A DNA stretch of 52,659 nt from Phycisphaerae bacterium (GCA_029260165.1 JAJDDT010000087.1:1-52659), one strand, 5' to 3'; positions 25,752-34,899 are shown, numbered from the stretch's first letter. The notes: generated by a model from the letters alone, not told the origin. Program-made: numbers and translations.

Positions 25752-26729
25752 CTACGAGGGCTGTCGAGGGCCAGGTTTGTGGGACGGAAGCGCATCGTCC
25801 GGTGGTTCGTGGCCCGTGGGATGGGCGGATTCGTGGTCAGCCGGTTCGACATGGGTGGTGACCTCGACGGGTTTCGGCGCGAACAGGTTGCGGATGGTTG
25901 ATTCGATTTGGGTGGCCCGGTCGTGGGCCTGAACAATGGTGAGATGGTCAGGAACCTGGATGTGCGCGTCGATCCATATTTCGTCGTTGAGTGCCCGGCA
26001 GCGGAGGCGGTGGTAGCCGACGATCGTGCCTTGTTGGATGGCAGCGTCAAGAGAGGTGACGACCCGGGCAGCCAACTCCGGGTCAAGCTCGTCCATGAGT
26101 CCGGCGATGGATCGACGAACGAGGGATATACCGTTGACGAGGATCATGCCGCCAATGACGAAGGCGGTGACCGGGTCGAGCCAGTCGCGTCCGGTGATCA
26201 AGACAAGTCCGATTCCGATCCCGGCGGCCAGGGTGGTCAGCACATCGGACATGATGTGCTTGCTGTTGGCGATCAACGCGACCGAATCGTGACGAACACC
26301 GATGCGATGAATGTACAACGCCAGGGCGAGATTGATGATGCCGACCAGGGCAGCGATGCCGAATCCGGTGCCGAGTCGGTGCAGGTTGGGACCATGGACC
26401 AGTGAATGGTATCCGCTGAAAAATACGGCGACCGATGCGGTCAGAACCAGCATGCCCTCCGCGCCGACGGACAGATAGACGATGCGACCGTGACCGTAGG
26501 GGTGTCGTTCGTCGGCGGGTTGGGCGGCGTACCAGACCGAAAACGCCACAAACACGGTGGCGACGACGTGTACGACCGATTCGGCTGCGTCGGCGAGCAA
26601 CGCGCTGCTGCCGGTGATCGAGAAAGCTAAGAGTTTTCCAATCATTAGCAGGATGGATACGACCAGGCTCACGCGGGCGGCGATGTGGCGAGCCTGTTGA
26701 CGCTGTTGCGGTGACGACATGGGCGTCAT
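25752..26729 (-). CDS. Cation diffusion facilitator transporter
   Basis: A 325-residue divalent-metal/proton antiporter with six membrane segments and a C-terminal cytoplasmic metal-regulated domain. Metal-site helices are visible: GSSALLADAAESVVHV in helix 2 (the DAAES subfamily rather than D-x3-D) and KHIMSDVLTT in helix 5 (His-x3-Asp). HPYGHGR follows helix 2, as in the family. The tail is His/Pro-rich (DHESAHPTGHEPPDD), which may bind metal. Zn, Fe, Co or Mn cannot be distinguished. The start at 26729 is chosen from the hydrophobicity pattern; 26720 is also possible. Confidence 0.9.
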   Translation of the reverse strand: MTPMSSPQQRQQARHIAARVSLVVSILLMIGKLLAFSITGSSALLADAAESVVHVVATVFVAFSVWYAAQPADERHPYGHGRIVYLSVGAEGMLVLTASVAVFFSGYHSLVHGPNLHRLGTGFGIAALVGIINLALALYIHRIGVRHDSVALIANSKHIMSDVLTTLAAGIGIGLVLITGRDWLDPVTAFVIGGMILVNGISLVRRSIAGLMDELDPELAARVVTSLDAAIQQGTIVGYHRLRCRALNDEIWIDAHIQVPDHLTIVQAHDRATQIESTIRNLFAPKPVEVTTHVEPADHESAHPTGHEPPDDALPSHKPGPRQPS

Positions 26730-26994
26730 GGTAACGGTTTGCGTCGTGTTGGGGCAGTTTCCGGGAAAGGGTTCTGCACATGGGGCATACGGCCCAATCG
26801 GGCGTGCAATCATCCCGTCATCCTGATCGACCGGCACGTTTCACAGGATCGATACTTGAACCACGTCCGTCGCGCGGCTACCCTTGTGGTAATGGTGCGG
26901 GCTGTCTTGAAGCGACGTACGCTGCTCATCCGCCGTCAGCTTTGCAAAATCTCGTCAGAATCCGACGTCAAATACGTCCAAAGGGAGTCTCTTC

Positions 26995-27495
26995 ATGTTT
27001 ATTAAACCACGCACCCTCGCTGTGCTGATCATTGCCACCGTCGCGACAACCGCGCTGTTCCAGTCTGCCTGCATTCCGGGCCTGCCACTCGGTGAGATTC
27101 TTGACAATCTCAATCTCAATCTGAATGGCAACGACAACGGCACAACAGATAATGATAACGGGAGTAACGCCAACGATGACATGTTCCCCGACAACGACAA
27201 TATGTCCAATGACAATAGCAACGAAAACGGCAACATGAGCGACGACAATAGCAACGGTGCCAACGACAACGGTGGCGATGACAGCGACGATGATGGAGAC
27301 GACGACAACGGGAATGGGATGAATGACAACGGGGACGATAGCGACGACGGTGGAGACAATGACAACGGTGACAGCGACGACGACAGCGGAGACGATGATA
27401 ACAGCAACGGCGATGATGATGGAGACGATGACAACAGCAACGGCATGAACGACAACGGGGCTGCCGACAACGGGAACGGCACCGTTCCGCAATAG
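26995..27495 (+). CDS. Asn/Asp-rich low-complexity lipoprotein
   Basis: A 166-residue precursor. GGGAG seven bases before the ATG gives a clear start. The signal peptide (LAVLIIATVATTALFQSAC) ends in a lipobox-like FQSAC, predicting lipidation at Cys26. After CIPGLPLGEIL the rest is almost entirely Asn, Asp, Gly, Ser and Met in degenerate blocks such as DNNSNGMNDNGD. The composition recalls calcium-binding or spacer segments and would be very acidic and disordered. It lies convergent to the sugar dehydratase gene. Function unknown; the DNA repetitiveness invites length variation. Confidence 0.75.
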   Translation: MFIKPRTLAVLIIATVATTALFQSACIPGLPLGEILDNLNLNLNGNDNGTTDNDNGSNANDDMFPDNDNMSNDNSNENGNMSDDNSNGANDNGGDDSDDDGDDDNGNGMNDNGDDSDDGGDNDNGDSDDDSGDDDNSNGDDDGDDDNSNGMNDNGAADNGNGTVPQ

Positions 27496-27540
27496 CAGGG
27501 CCGACACGGGCCGACCTGTCGGGCTGGCCGTCGCGCGAGA

Positions 27541-29571
27541 TCAGGCTGTTCGCGGGTGAGGCACCGCGACGGGGTCAGGCTCTGATTCCCGGGACTCGCG
27601 GGGTGGAACAGGAGATGTCGCAGTCGCAGCAGCCCCCGATGCTTCCGGTTGGTATTCAGGGACCAGCGATTTGAGACAATCCCGAATCGTTGCAGCGTCT
27701 TCACAATCGGCGAGGCCCATCAGCGATTCAATCCCATGGGTGATCCGCCCGAAATCATCGGGCCTGTTTTTCCAGATACCGATTTTCGCATGCCTGGTTC
27801 GGGCGATGTTTTCACCGGTGATGGAAAGCTCTTCGTAGAGCTTCTCGCCCGGGCGTGTGCCTGAAAAGACGATTTCGATATCAGCACCGGGCGACAGTCC
27901 GGACAGCGTGATCATGTCGCGGGCGAGGTCGACAATTTTCACCGGCTCACCCATGTCCAATACATAGATTTCGCCACCGGTTCCCATCGCACCCGCCTGC
28001 AACACAAGCTGGGCAGCCTCGGGAATGGTCATGAAATACCGCGTCATTTCGGGGTGCGTGACGGTGACAGGTCCGCCCCCGGCGATCTGTTCGCGGAAGA
28101 TCGGCACCACGCTGCCACTCGATCCCAGCACGTTTCCGAAACGCACAGTGACAAACTGCGTTTTCGAGCGGGCACTCAAATGCTGCACATACAGCTCAGC
28201 CACACGCTTGGTACACCCCATCATGGAGGTCGGGTTGACGGCTTTGTCCGTCGAAATCATGACCATTTTGTGGACGCCCGCCTCGACCGCAACATCCGCC
28301 ACTGTTTTCGTACCGTTCACGTTGTTCTTGATGGATTCACCGGGATTGATCTCCATCATGGGAACATGTTTGTGGGCAGCCGCGTGGAAAATGACCGTCG
28401 GCTTTTCCCTGTCGAGAATCCCGCGCAGGCGCTCCGCATCACTGATGTCAGCCACATAGGGAACAATGCTGACGTCGCGGAATTGAGCGCGAAGTTCGCG
28501 GTCGATCTCGAACAGGTTGTTCTCCGCGCGCTCGACGAGGATGAGGCGTTCGGGATTGAACCGGGCGATTTGTCGGCACATCTCCGAGCCGATACTCCCG
28601 CCCGCACCGGTCACGAGGATACGCTGATTCGCCAACTGCTCCGCGATCGCTTCGGTTTCAAGCTGAACAGGGTCACGACCCAGAAGATCCTCGATATCCA
28701 CCTCGCGGAGTTGTGTCGCCTGCAGCCTGCTGTCCATGATCTCCGCCATGGACGGCACGATGCGAAACCGCAGATTGTTGCCCTCGCAAATCTCGACGAT
28801 CCGGCGAACCTCGCGCGGTGACGCCTTCGGCAGCGCGATCAGCATCTCGTCCACCGTGTGTCGGTCACAAATATTGGATATATCCTCGAGGGTCCCCATA
28901 ACCTCGTACCCATGAATCGTGTTGCGAATCAGCGCGGGGTTGTCTGCGACGAATCCGACCACGTCGTACGGACTGTCGGGCATGCGCAGAATCTCACGAA
29001 GCAAAACCTCACCGGTGTCACCCGCACCGAAGATCAACACACGCGACTGCTTTTCAATCTGACCGGCTGATACCTCCTCATAATACAAACGCACGAGAAT
29101 GCGACCAAAGCAGACAATTCCGATCGTCCCCGCGCAATCAAGCAGCAGGGTCGATTGTCGCAGGCGAAACTCAAGGCTCTGATCAAACAGGTTGTGTCCG
29201 AAGAGGTAATCCCAAAGATTCTCAACAACGAAAAAAATCGAGATAAATGTAAACGAGCTGATCAAAGCTGCACTGACGATGTCGAGCATGTCGCGCAGGC
29301 TTGTGTACCGCCACGATCCGCGAAACACGCGAAGCCTCGCAAAAACCGCAAGCTTGACCGGAATCGCGAGGGCGGCGATGGGAAGAAAGAGCTTCTGGTT
29401 CCACTCGGCGGTGTGATGAAAATTATACGCAAGGGCAAAGGAGCAAAACAACGCCACGGCGAACATCGCACCATAGGCGATAACCGTCAGAGGCATCCGA
29501 AATCGCGATCGCCAGGGGCGTGGGTCATCCGGTTTGATTGATCGCGATACGTTTTGGGTCATCATTTCCAA
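27541..29571 (-). CDS. CapD/WbpM-type membrane-bound sugar nucleotide dehydratase
   Basis: A 676-residue polysaccharide biosynthesis protein. The N terminus has four membrane helices (about residues 26-165), then a first Rossmann-like module (VLIFGAGDTGE, 178-188) and the catalytic SDR domain: nucleotide-binding TGAGGSIGSE at 321-330, HAAAHKHVP near 397-403, STDKAVNPT at 440-448 and the active-site pair Met451..Lys455. The Met in place of Tyr is normal for this class. Members act as 4,6-dehydratases/5-epimerases on UDP-GlcNAc-type sugars for cell-surface glycans. A Pro/Glu-rich tail follows about residue 640. Start ATG 29571 or 29565. It lies 30 bp downstream of a secreted-protein gene. Confidence 0.92.
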   Translation of the reverse strand: MEMMTQNVSRSIKPDDPRPWRSRFRMPLTVIAYGAMFAVALFCSFALAYNFHHTAEWNQKLFLPIAALAIPVKLAVFARLRVFRGSWRYTSLRDMLDIVSAALISSFTFISIFFVVENLWDYLFGHNLFDQSLEFRLRQSTLLLDCAGTIGIVCFGRILVRLYYEEVSAGQIEKQSRVLIFGAGDTGEVLLREILRMPDSPYDVVGFVADNPALIRNTIHGYEVMGTLEDISNICDRHTVDEMLIALPKASPREVRRIVEICEGNNLRFRIVPSMAEIMDSRLQATQLREVDIEDLLGRDPVQLETEAIAEQLANQRILVTGAGGSIGSEMCRQIARFNPERLILVERAENNLFEIDRELRAQFRDVSIVPYVADISDAERLRGILDREKPTVIFHAAAHKHVPMMEINPGESIKNNVNGTKTVADVAVEAGVHKMVMISTDKAVNPTSMMGCTKRVAELYVQHLSARSKTQFVTVRFGNVLGSSGSVVPIFREQIAGGGPVTVTHPEMTRYFMTIPEAAQLVLQAGAMGTGGEIYVLDMGEPVKIVDLARDMITLSGLSPGADIEIVFSGTRPGEKLYEELSITGENIARTRHAKIGIWKNRPDDFGRITHGIESLMGLADCEDAATIRDCLKSLVPEYQPEASGAAATATSPVPPRESRESEPDPVAVPHPRTA

Positions 29572-29601
29572 CAGTGACGGAAATTCCTGATTGGGACGGC
29601 G

Positions 29602-30642
29602 TTATTGCGCCTGCGACACCGATGCATCTGCGTTGGCAGCTTTACCCCTCGCGGATTCTTCCGCCCGGAGAATCATGGGCAGCAGACCCGCCCAGGTTGA
29701 CTTCGGATGCGATCGTGCGATGGCAGCCGCCACGTTCCGCGCTTCGACTCGAGCTTCCTCGAAGCCCGAGTACCAGAGGACGTAGCAGTAGAGCGCCTGG
29801 ATGCTGGCGCGATCGAGACGACGTTGTGCGAACTCGCGGAGCGATTGCATGCTCACGCGCAGGTCCTCATCATCCTCAAAATAGTCCCGCCATGTCAACG
29901 TGTATTCAAACGCGGGTGGAACCCCGGGCGGACGCTCGCTGTCATACTTCATGATCGTGGCAAGACGCGTTGTCGATCGTGCGTAGTGCTTCTCGACGAC
30001 GTGGATGATCAGCTTGCCGAACCGTGGATAAGGATGATTGCGGTCGGCTGACTCCGCCGCATCGAAAGCACCCGCCGCCCGAATCAGGTCCCCGTCACGG
30101 AGATATCCGAATCCGTCGCGCAGGTATCGTTGTTGCTGCGACCGAACCCGACGCGCAAGAATGGCGGAGTAATCCTGCTCGGAAGGCTCGACATTCATGA
30201 AACTCTCGATGGCCTGGTCAAGTTCCTCCTGTGTCGGTGTGTCAAGGCTGGACGGACCAACGAGACCGGGACTGTAACGACGCACCGGCGCCATGAAACC
30301 TGTGTCACGCAGCAACAGTTGGGGTCGAAACAGTGTTAACGACATATCCGACGCCTGCCCCGTCCGTTGGATAGCAGACCCGAACGCGTTGCTCCGCATG
30401 CCGACTCGGCGATCGCGCGTGTAGAGCATAATCGCGCCATTCGTACCCGGAAGACCGATGGGCCTGGCTTGCGGTCTTGGCGCGAAGGGTCTTTCGTGAT
30501 TGGGGAGTCGGGCGATACCCGGGCGGGGATGTCTGCGAATCTGTCGTTGAATTTGCGCATCCGCCGTTTTCAGTACTGAAATCGACGTTACGAACAGCAC
30601 CAGCCACACGACGTTGGGTCTTGAAAGAACTCGCCTGATCAT
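29602..30642 (-). CDS. Secreted TPR-like hypothetical protein
   Basis: A 346-residue precursor: signal peptide (VVWLVLFVTSISVLKTADAQ), an Arg/Pro-rich segment (IRRHPRPGIARLPNHERPF), then a helical region with repeat-like units (YLRDGFGYLRDGDLIRAAGAF, FAQRRLDRASIQALYCYVLW) that look TPR-related. No recognised family. Start at ATG 30642; the open frame extends to 30669 but the signal peptide is better from 30642. It is followed 30 bp later by the sugar dehydratase gene, so the two are probably co-transcribed. Confidence 0.72.
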   Translation of the reverse strand: MIRRVLSRPNVVWLVLFVTSISVLKTADAQIQRQIRRHPRPGIARLPNHERPFAPRPQARPIGLPGTNGAIMLYTRDRRVGMRSNAFGSAIQRTGQASDMSLTLFRPQLLLRDTGFMAPVRRYSPGLVGPSSLDTPTQEELDQAIESFMNVEPSEQDYSAILARRVRSQQQRYLRDGFGYLRDGDLIRAAGAFDAAESADRNHPYPRFGKLIIHVVEKHYARSTTRLATIMKYDSERPPGVPPAFEYTLTWRDYFEDDEDLRVSMQSLREFAQRRLDRASIQALYCYVLWYSGFEEARVEARNVAAAIARSHPKSTWAGLLPMILRAEESARGKAANADASVSQAQ

Positions 30643-30753
30643 CTCGGTCTCATCTTTCGGGGCGCACAAAAAGGGTGCGGATCAAGCGCCACGATACCGC
30701 GCGCATACCCCCATGTGTATCTCGACATATCGTAGGTCCGACATTCAGGCAAT

Positions 30754-31857
30754 TCAAGGCGTGCTGGAAGGCCTGGCCTGGGCATCGGTTTCGGCGTCAC
30801 TTAATCTTTGCGTGTTACGCAGCAATGCATGAGACCGCGATTTCAGCTCATCAAACAACGCCCGAAGAGGTTCAGAATCCGGCGAACCCGCCTGGTGCGA
30901 GATGGCCGGGTCGGGTAAGGCGTCCGCGTGTTGTGTCCGATAATTCGACGCTCGCGTCTGCATTTCCGACAGAATCGATTCGATGGCTGCGATCTGCCCC
31001 GGGTCAAGTTCGTGCTGTTTGATGAACAGGCGAACCCATTTCCCCCATGTGGATTCATCCTCCGCGCGCCAGGCTGGCGCGACATCCTTCGACGGAGGTA
31101 CGGGTCTTGTGACCGGTGTCGGTTGGGTCGGCGGCATGGAACGGGCGAGTTTCTGGATGGGGTCGTTTTTCATACCCCAGTCCTCCGGTTTCCATTTTCC
31201 CTGTGACCAGGCAGCCCGCAGCTTGAGCATGTCGTTCAAACGATGATCGAAGGCCTGATAGTCGCGGTCCATCAGTGCTTTCTGTTTTTCAGTCATGATT
31301 TTCCGCATGTCCGAAGCGATCCGGTCCATGCGAAATATCGCGTCAGCCATCAGGTCGTCGCTCTCGTCGGTCATGCGTGCGACCTGTTCGGATGTGAACG
31401 GTTTGCGTTCGCTGCGGTTGCGGATGAACTCGCGGGCTTGTCCGGTGATCACGCCGGCGTTTTTGGCGAACATGCCGACAGCTTCCCGCATGACGCGGGA
31501 TTTGAGCTTGTTTTTTTGAGACGGGTCGAATTGATAGCGTTGTCCGACGGTCTCAACGAACATATTCAACCGTTTGTCGATTTCCCACGGTGGGATTCCC
31601 GTGATTCGTCTGGTCAGCTCAAGGGCGAATCGGTCTTCGTCACTGCTCCAGCCGTTGCTCTTGAACACCTCACCGACGAAATCGTCGATCATGTCGGCAT
31701 GGGGTTTCCAGTCGCCGAGCTTGCGAAACTCGTTGGCGACAGGGCCAAGCGTCCGGATGGATTCTGCGGATGACTGCCCGGCGTTGTCGTTGGGCTGGGC
31801 GAACAACGGGACCACAAAGGTCGCGAGCAGGACGACAACAGGCGCGGTTCGGAACAT
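30754..31857 (-). CDS. Secreted helical hypothetical protein
   Basis: A 367-residue precursor starting MFRTAPVVVLLATFVVPLFAQ (signal peptide). The mature part is charged and alpha-helical, with two regions ending in conserved-looking MTEKQKALMDRDYQAF and LDPGQIAAIESILSEMQ, reminiscent of LTxxQ-type helical stress sensors (weak resemblance). The C-terminal tail is Pro-rich. No cysteines except none in the mature core, so no disulfides. A -10 box TATAAT six bases before the ATG suggests a leaderless transcript. Function unknown. Confidence 0.72.
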   Translation of the reverse strand: MFRTAPVVVLLATFVVPLFAQPNDNAGQSSAESIRTLGPVANEFRKLGDWKPHADMIDDFVGEVFKSNGWSSDEDRFALELTRRITGIPPWEIDKRLNMFVETVGQRYQFDPSQKNKLKSRVMREAVGMFAKNAGVITGQAREFIRNRSERKPFTSEQVARMTDESDDLMADAIFRMDRIASDMRKIMTEKQKALMDRDYQAFDHRLNDMLKLRAAWSQGKWKPEDWGMKNDPIQKLARSMPPTQPTPVTRPVPPSKDVAPAWRAEDESTWGKWVRLFIKQHELDPGQIAAIESILSEMQTRASNYRTQHADALPDPAISHQAGSPDSEPLRALFDELKSRSHALLRNTQRLSDAETDAQARPSSTP

Positions 31858-31863
31858 CCTGCT

Positions 31864-31869
31864 ATTATA
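31864..31869 (-). promoter_or_regulatory. -10 box placing a secreted-protein start at +1
   Basis: A perfect TATAAT on the minus strand, six bases before the ATG at 31857, in the context GGCTATAAT. It has the same spacing as the fpg promoter (10825-10830). No strong -35 is seen. Confidence 0.5.
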
Positions 31870-32039
31870 GCCGTTTGATCCCCAACAGGCGACGCCGGTC
31901 CGGTCATCTCCCGCGGGAAGGACTCAACTCCCACAGCATCGCCGAACCCAGCCCCCCGGACATCGCACGACCGTACCGCGAAACCGCCGAATCTCCCAAC
32001 CACAACCCCGTCGGTTCAGTCCGATTCCCGGGCAGACGC

Positions 32040-32708
32040 CTACCGAACCGGATCGATCGCGAAAATCTCGACGCGACGGTTGTCGGCTTTGTTGCCCTTG
32101 TTTGAATTCGGCACGCGCGGACGATGCTGCCCCGCACCACACGCGACCAGTCTCGAAGGCGAAAGCCCGTGTTCGCTCAGATACCGCGTGACGCTCAAGG
32201 CTCGCTGGGATGACAACTCCAGATTGTCCTTCCAGCCACTCTTCTTAATCGGGTCGTTGTCGGTGTGACCGAAAATAAAGATGTCCTTTTCAGTAAAACT
32301 GCTATCAATCCGGCTCGCAATCCGATCCAGACTCGACATCGATTTGTTGCGAAGCTTTGCCTTGCCCGAGGCGAACAAAACGTTGCCCTCCACCGCGATC
32401 ATCGCCCCACCCGGAACCGCCTGCCAACCGTCATCCTCCGCCTGCACCGGCACGGCTGCCAGTTGCGTCCTCGTGGAATCAAGTTCACCCCGGCAATTCG
32501 CCAACTGATCACGCAACTCCTGAGCGCGCGATCCCTCAGCACCCGCCTCACCGCGAAGGGCTGCGATTTCCTCAGCCAACCGCTGGTTCGAATCTTCAAG
32601 GAGCGCAATCTGCGACTCCTTCGCTTTCATGTTGCTTTCGCACCCTGTGGAGAGAAAGGCCGACCCCACCACAGCCACACACATCACTGTCTTCATCATT
32701 CCGCGCAT
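32040..32708 (-). CDS. OmpA-family lipoprotein
   Basis: A 222-residue precursor. AGGAGG eight bases before the ATG at 32708 sets the start. The signal peptide ends in the lipobox LSTGC. A coiled coil (QIALLEDSNQRLAEEIAALR) precedes a C-terminal OmpA/MotB peptidoglycan-binding domain: VLFASGKAKLRNKSMSSL, then FGHTDNDPIKKSGWKDNLELS with the TD and later LVACGAGQHRPR..N..NRRVEIF residues that bind diaminopimelate. It should tether the outer membrane or an envelope complex to peptidoglycan. It follows the LapA-like gene by 62 bp on the same strand. Confidence 0.9.
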   Translation of the reverse strand: MRGMMKTVMCVAVVGSAFLSTGCESNMKAKESQIALLEDSNQRLAEEIAALRGEAGAEGSRAQELRDQLANCRGELDSTRTQLAAVPVQAEDDGWQAVPGGAMIAVEGNVLFASGKAKLRNKSMSSLDRIASRIDSSFTEKDIFIFGHTDNDPIKKSGWKDNLELSSQRALSVTRYLSEHGLSPSRLVACGAGQHRPRVPNSNKGNKADNRRVEIFAIDPVR

Positions 32709-32770
32709 CGATACTTCCTCCTGCTCGCGTGGGCCTGCGTCGCGCTGTGAGCAGGTCCGAACCCATGTCC

Positions 32771-33121
32771 TCAATTCCCGTCTCGCGTTTCGGCGTCGGC
32801 CGATCCTGCGCCAATGCGTTTCTCGGCATCAACCAGCTTCCTCGCGAGTTCCCGCTGCTCCTGTTCCATTCGTTTGCGCTCGGATTCGGCGGCCAACTCC
32901 CTCATATCCCGCCACACACCAAACGTCGCCGTCAACAACCACCACGTCACCACCGAACCAGCCGACGTCACCAACATCAACCACAAAACGTTGATCTGTT
33001 CGTAGGATTTGAAAAACCAGACGTCGACAACGTTCCTGCGGTTGTAAATCACGACCAGCGTGACGACAAACACGACAGCCACGACGAATCCGAGCTTAAG
33101 ATAGACCGACACACGCTTCAT
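32771..33121 (-). CDS. LapA-like small membrane protein
   Basis: A 116-residue protein with two membrane segments (LKLGFVVAVVFVVTLVVIY and VLWLMLVTSAGSVVTWWLL) followed by a basic/acidic coiled coil (ERKRMEQEQRELARKLVDAE). This plan, with NRRNVVDVWFF between the helices, matches LapA/YciS-type (DUF1049) proteins, which in Gram-negative bacteria act with LapB in controlling LPS synthesis; a role here is unproven. ATG 33121 overlaps the stop of the prepilin peptidase gene by four bases (ATGA), so the two are translationally coupled. Confidence 0.82.
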   Translation of the reverse strand: MKRVSVYLKLGFVVAVVFVVTLVVIYNRRNVVDVWFFKSYEQINVLWLMLVTSAGSVVTWWLLTATFGVWRDMRELAAESERKRMEQEQRELARKLVDAEKRIGAGSADAETRDGN

Positions 33122-34563
33122 GACAAGAGTCCAGCCGAAAGGACCGCTACCGATTCCTGTGGGTTTTGCAGGATGACATGGTCCACCACAAAGAGCAGAT
33201 TCTGGATAACTGTTGATTCGACAAGGGGTTGGTAGAATACCGTGGCTGTGAGAAATCCAAGCAGCAGCCAGGGACCCAGCGGAATCGCACGCGTCTGCTT
33301 GAAGGGCAGCACCACCACCCAACCAGCCGACGCCAGCACACAACTCACAACGAAACCCAGCAAAACCACAGGCCAACCCACCACCGCACCCGCAGCCGCC
33401 ATCATGTGAATGTCACCCGTCGCAAACGCCTCCCTGCCAAAACCCAGATTCGACAAAATCCGAACCAACCAGCCAATCCCCGCCGCGATGACGTACCCGC
33501 TGACAGCCGTCCCCAATCCCCACAACGGCTGCCATTCCCCAACCGGGTTCCAATGCAACATATCCACCACCGACGTCGAGAATGACGATCGCATCAAACA
33601 AAAAACCCCAACGCCCACGCCGATCGCAGGCAACAACGTCACCAACTCCATCAACGTCTGCCGACGAGCGTCCGGAGCCTCCTCCTCGATGGCTTCAATA
33701 ATTTCCGTATCCGACGCACGCACCGTGGCTGCCCCACGCAACACGACCCCCACCAACAGCACCAACGGCACCACCACCCGAATCACAGGCCACACGCCCG
33801 CATCATCCCCGCCATCCGACATCGCAGACGTCACCAGCACAAACCCCAACACCACCAGCGGCGGGACAACAGGCCAGTGCGAATCCTCGACAACGTCTGT
33901 CGCGTCTCCGTCCGACGCATCAGGGGCACCCAGCGGATCATCCGCCACCGGTATCCGCCAATCGAGAACCAACAACGTCAGTACAAACGTCACAAAAACC
34001 GCCAAACAGACAACGGACGTGACATCAAACGGACGAACCCACCCGACACTGTGCGCAGGCGTCCAGATTGCAAACAGCACAAACCCCGCCGCCGCCGCAA
34101 AATGCGTGAACCGAATGTCGATCCAATAATGTTCCAGATCAATGGCGGACATCGCCGCCAGACACATGAACAAAATGACATGCGCCAAGAACACAGGCCA
34201 GTCCGACACCAGCCGATTGTTCAGGTCATACCCGCCGCCAAGCCCCTCCCGCCACTGACCGATGAAAAACGTATCCAGAAGCAACAGAACAATGATCGCG
34301 GTCAGAAGCTCCACGACGGGATACCGCACCGATATGGGCAACCCGCAATCCCGACAACGCCCCCCAAGCCGAAAATACCCAACCACCGGAAGATTGTCAT
34401 ACCACGCAATCCGCGTTCGACATTGTGGACAAAACGACCATGTGGGCTTGCTCAACTCAAGCCCGCGAGGCAATCGAAAAACAACGACGTTCAGAAAGCT
34501 GCCAATGCACAGCCCGAAGGCCGTGAAAAAACCAAGCCACCATAACGTCACAATCATCTGCAA
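33118..34563 (-). CDS. Prepilin peptidase with long internal insertion
   Basis: A 481-residue polytopic aspartic peptidase of the A24 family that cleaves and N-methylates type IV prepilins or pseudopilins. The N-terminal methylase region has GSFLNVVVFRLPRG and the zinc-type cysteines 45, 48, 70 and 73. Catalytic Asp142 is in SAIDLEHYWID and Asp384 in ATGDIHMMAAAGAV (the GDxK-type site, here GDIH). Normally the two Asp lie about 60-70 residues apart; here they are 242 apart because of an acidic, hydrophobic insertion of about 180 residues. Start ATG 34563 or 34557. Coupled to the LapA-like gene by ATGA. Confidence 0.9.
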   Translation of the reverse strand: MQMIVTLWWLGFFTAFGLCIGSFLNVVVFRLPRGLELSKPTWSFCPQCRTRIAWYDNLPVVGYFRLGGRCRDCGLPISVRYPVVELLTAIIVLLLLDTFFIGQWREGLGGGYDLNNRLVSDWPVFLAHVILFMCLAAMSAIDLEHYWIDIRFTHFAAAAGFVLFAIWTPAHSVGWVRPFDVTSVVCLAVFVTFVLTLLVLDWRIPVADDPLGAPDASDGDATDVVEDSHWPVVPPLVVLGFVLVTSAMSDGGDDAGVWPVIRVVVPLVLLVGVVLRGAATVRASDTEIIEAIEEEAPDARRQTLMELVTLLPAIGVGVGVFCLMRSSFSTSVVDMLHWNPVGEWQPLWGLGTAVSGYVIAAGIGWLVRILSNLGFGREAFATGDIHMMAAAGAVVGWPVVLLGFVVSCVLASAGWVVVLPFKQTRAIPLGPWLLLGFLTATVFYQPLVESTVIQNLLFVVDHVILQNPQESVAVLSAGLLS

Positions 34564-34617
34564 AGGAATTTCCCGTAACCAATCCGCCGCCGCACGTTTT
34601 CGACGGTCCCCTGAATG

Positions 34618-34857
34618 TTACAGGTTCTTGTGCGCTCCGTCGCACCACGGCATGATATCGCTCTTGTGACACTGACAAACCGCCTTCCTGCAAGGCTCGT
34701 CAATCTCAACAACCACCGGCGCCAAACCCGTCTGCTCCCGAGAGTGCGCCCCGTCGCAATAAGGCAGCTTCTCGGAGTGACCGCAAGTGCAGTACGCCTT
34801 CTTCCCGGGCGTCTCCTCAACCACAATCGGCGACGTCCCATGTCTCGCATCAGCCAT
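34618..34857 (-). CDS. Tandem CDGSH iron-sulfur protein
   Basis: A 79-residue protein with two complete C-x-C-x2-S-x3-P-x-C-D-G-A-H motifs: Cys23, Cys25, Cys34, His38 and Cys61, Cys63, Cys72, His76. Each should hold one [2Fe-2S] cluster with 3Cys-1His ligation, so the monomer would be a two-cluster, pseudo-symmetric version of the usual dimer. Such proteins transfer electrons or clusters. It sits between prepilin peptidase and IspH, itself a 4Fe-4S enzyme. A dispersed repeat lies just upstream. Confidence 0.9.
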   Translation of the reverse strand: MADARHGTSPIVVEETPGKKAYCTCGHSEKLPYCDGAHSREQTGLAPVVVEIDEPCRKAVCQCHKSDIMPWCDGAHKNL

Positions 34858-34899
34858 CGTCTGTCATCCCTTTCAACAACCCCGCCTTACGCTCAGCAA

